Assembly: GCA_025933895.1 (NCBI GenBank)
Contig: JAICZB010000042.1
Coordinates: forward strand, 1-12,210
Source: Thermoleophilia bacterium
Lineage (GTDB): Bacteria > Actinomycetota > Thermoleophilia > Gaiellales > Gaiellaceae
Reading direction: 5' to 3'
DNA: 12,210 nt
Shown: one piece after another, positions 11,924 through 12,210 of the stretch
How positions within the stretch are numbered: the stretch's first letter is position 1
How the letters are laid out: the number at the start of each line of letters is the position of its first letter
The notes under the pieces: generated by a model
Seen by the model: only the letters and a program-made list of their open reading frames with translations
What the model was told of the DNA's origin: nothing
The model's database searches: none
Translations under genes and position numbers: made by a program

Positions 11924-11929
11924 ATCCTA
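11924..11929 (-). promoter_or_regulatory. Possible -10 element of the SIMPL gene
   Basis: TAGGAT on the minus strand ends 8 nt before the GTG at 11915, in the 31-bp gap after polA. The -35 position falls over the end of polA and was not convincing. An ATG at 11923-11921, which overlaps this element, is out of frame. Confidence 0.35.
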
Positions 11930-11946
11930 CGCCGGACGCACCGCGC

Positions 11947-12210
11947 CTAGCTCTTCGCGTCGGCCCAGGAGTCGCCGGCGCCCACGTCGACCGCCAGCGG
12001 CGGGTCGAGCGGATAGGCCGAGCACATCTCCTCGCGCACGAGCTCCTTCACGACCGACGTCTCCGCATCCGGCGCCTCGAGGAGGAGCTCGTCGTGCACC
12101 TGGAGGACGAGCCGCGCGCTCCTCCCCTCCTCGCGCAGCCGGCGCTCGATCGCGACCATCGCCACCTTGATGATGTCCGCGTTCGAGCCCTGCATCACGA
12201 AGTTGACGGC
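11947..12210 (-). CDS. polA: DNA polymerase I, C-terminal end (5' part outside window)
   Basis: The last 87 residues of a family A DNA polymerase, open to the right edge of the window. AVNFVMQGSNADIIKVAM corresponds to the conserved segment after motif B (usually A-I-N-x-x-x-Q-G-T/S-A-A-D-I-I-K). LVLQVHDELLLEAP is motif C of the palm, with the catalytic His-Asp-Glu. The C-terminus ends VDVGAGDSWADAKS, as usual for PolA. It fills and repairs DNA gaps and replaces RNA primers. The reading frame here is intact. The next gene on this strand is the SIMPL gene. The customary actinobacterial neighbour rpsA lies about 8.4 kb away. Confidence 0.93.
   Translation of the reverse strand, partial: AVNFVMQGSNADIIKVAMVAIERRLREEGRSARLVLQVHDELLLEAPDAETSVVKELVREEMCSAYPLDPPLAVDVGAGDSWADAKS

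Noticed and set aside
1..12210. CRISPR array, tRNA, rRNA, insertion sequence, prophage or defence system
   Set aside because: No regularly spaced repeats, no cloverleaf-like segment, and no transposase, integrase or nuclease-type gene was seen. Gaps between genes are all short, with none above 300 bases lacking a gene.

Overview
This is a GC-rich, gene-dense bacterial chromosome window with roughly 70% GC by eye. It most resembles a high-GC actinobacterium, probably from the Thermoleophilia (Gaiellales/Solirubrobacterales) side. That assignment is an inference from protein style, from polA, rpsA and coaE lying on one strand, and from apparently leaderless promoters. No database search was possible. 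I see no rRNA, tRNA, CRISPR array, insertion sequence or phage gene.

Layout. Positions 2-226 (+) hold the end of a DUF1360-type membrane protein. A minus-strand block follows, read right to left: rpsA (ribosomal protein S1), coaE (dephospho-CoA kinase), a membrane-anchored lytic transglycosylase and a SAM-dependent methyltransferase. From 3621 to 11266 lies a mostly plus-strand accessory segment. It holds an unknown protein translationally coupled to a sulfotransferase, a 50-residue membrane protein, and a minus-strand possible OB-fold protein. Next come a Tat-exported FAD oxidase of the berberine-bridge family, an ECF sigma factor coupled to a one-TM membrane protein, a divergent TetR regulator/MFS exporter pair, and an M29 aminopeptidase coupled to the exporter. 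The right edge returns to the minus strand with a SIMPL-domain protein and the 3' end of polA. In many actinobacteria polA, rpsA and coaE are adjacent. Here about 8.4 kb separates polA from rpsA.

How the genes work together. The clearest regulatory unit is the tetR/MFS intergenic region. It has a near-consensus promoter (TTTACA, 17 bp, TATTAT) whose spacer is almost exactly filled by an inverted repeat. The TetR protein can therefore be expected to repress the exporter and the coupled peptidase, and probably itself. The ECF sigma factor and its partner look like a signal-sensing pair lacking a recognisable zinc-type anti-sigma domain.

No clearly new multi-gene system is visible. The most unusual signals concern translation starts. 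(1) Six intergenic starts carry a TANNNT -10 element 6-8 nt upstream, implying leaderless mRNAs. (2) The oxidase has a complete Tat signal whose only possible in-frame initiator is ATC, at the place the -10 element predicts. (3) The lytic transglycosylase has a complete N-terminal anchor whose only upstream initiator is CTG, overlapping the coaE stop. Conventional annotation would clip the export signal off both proteins.
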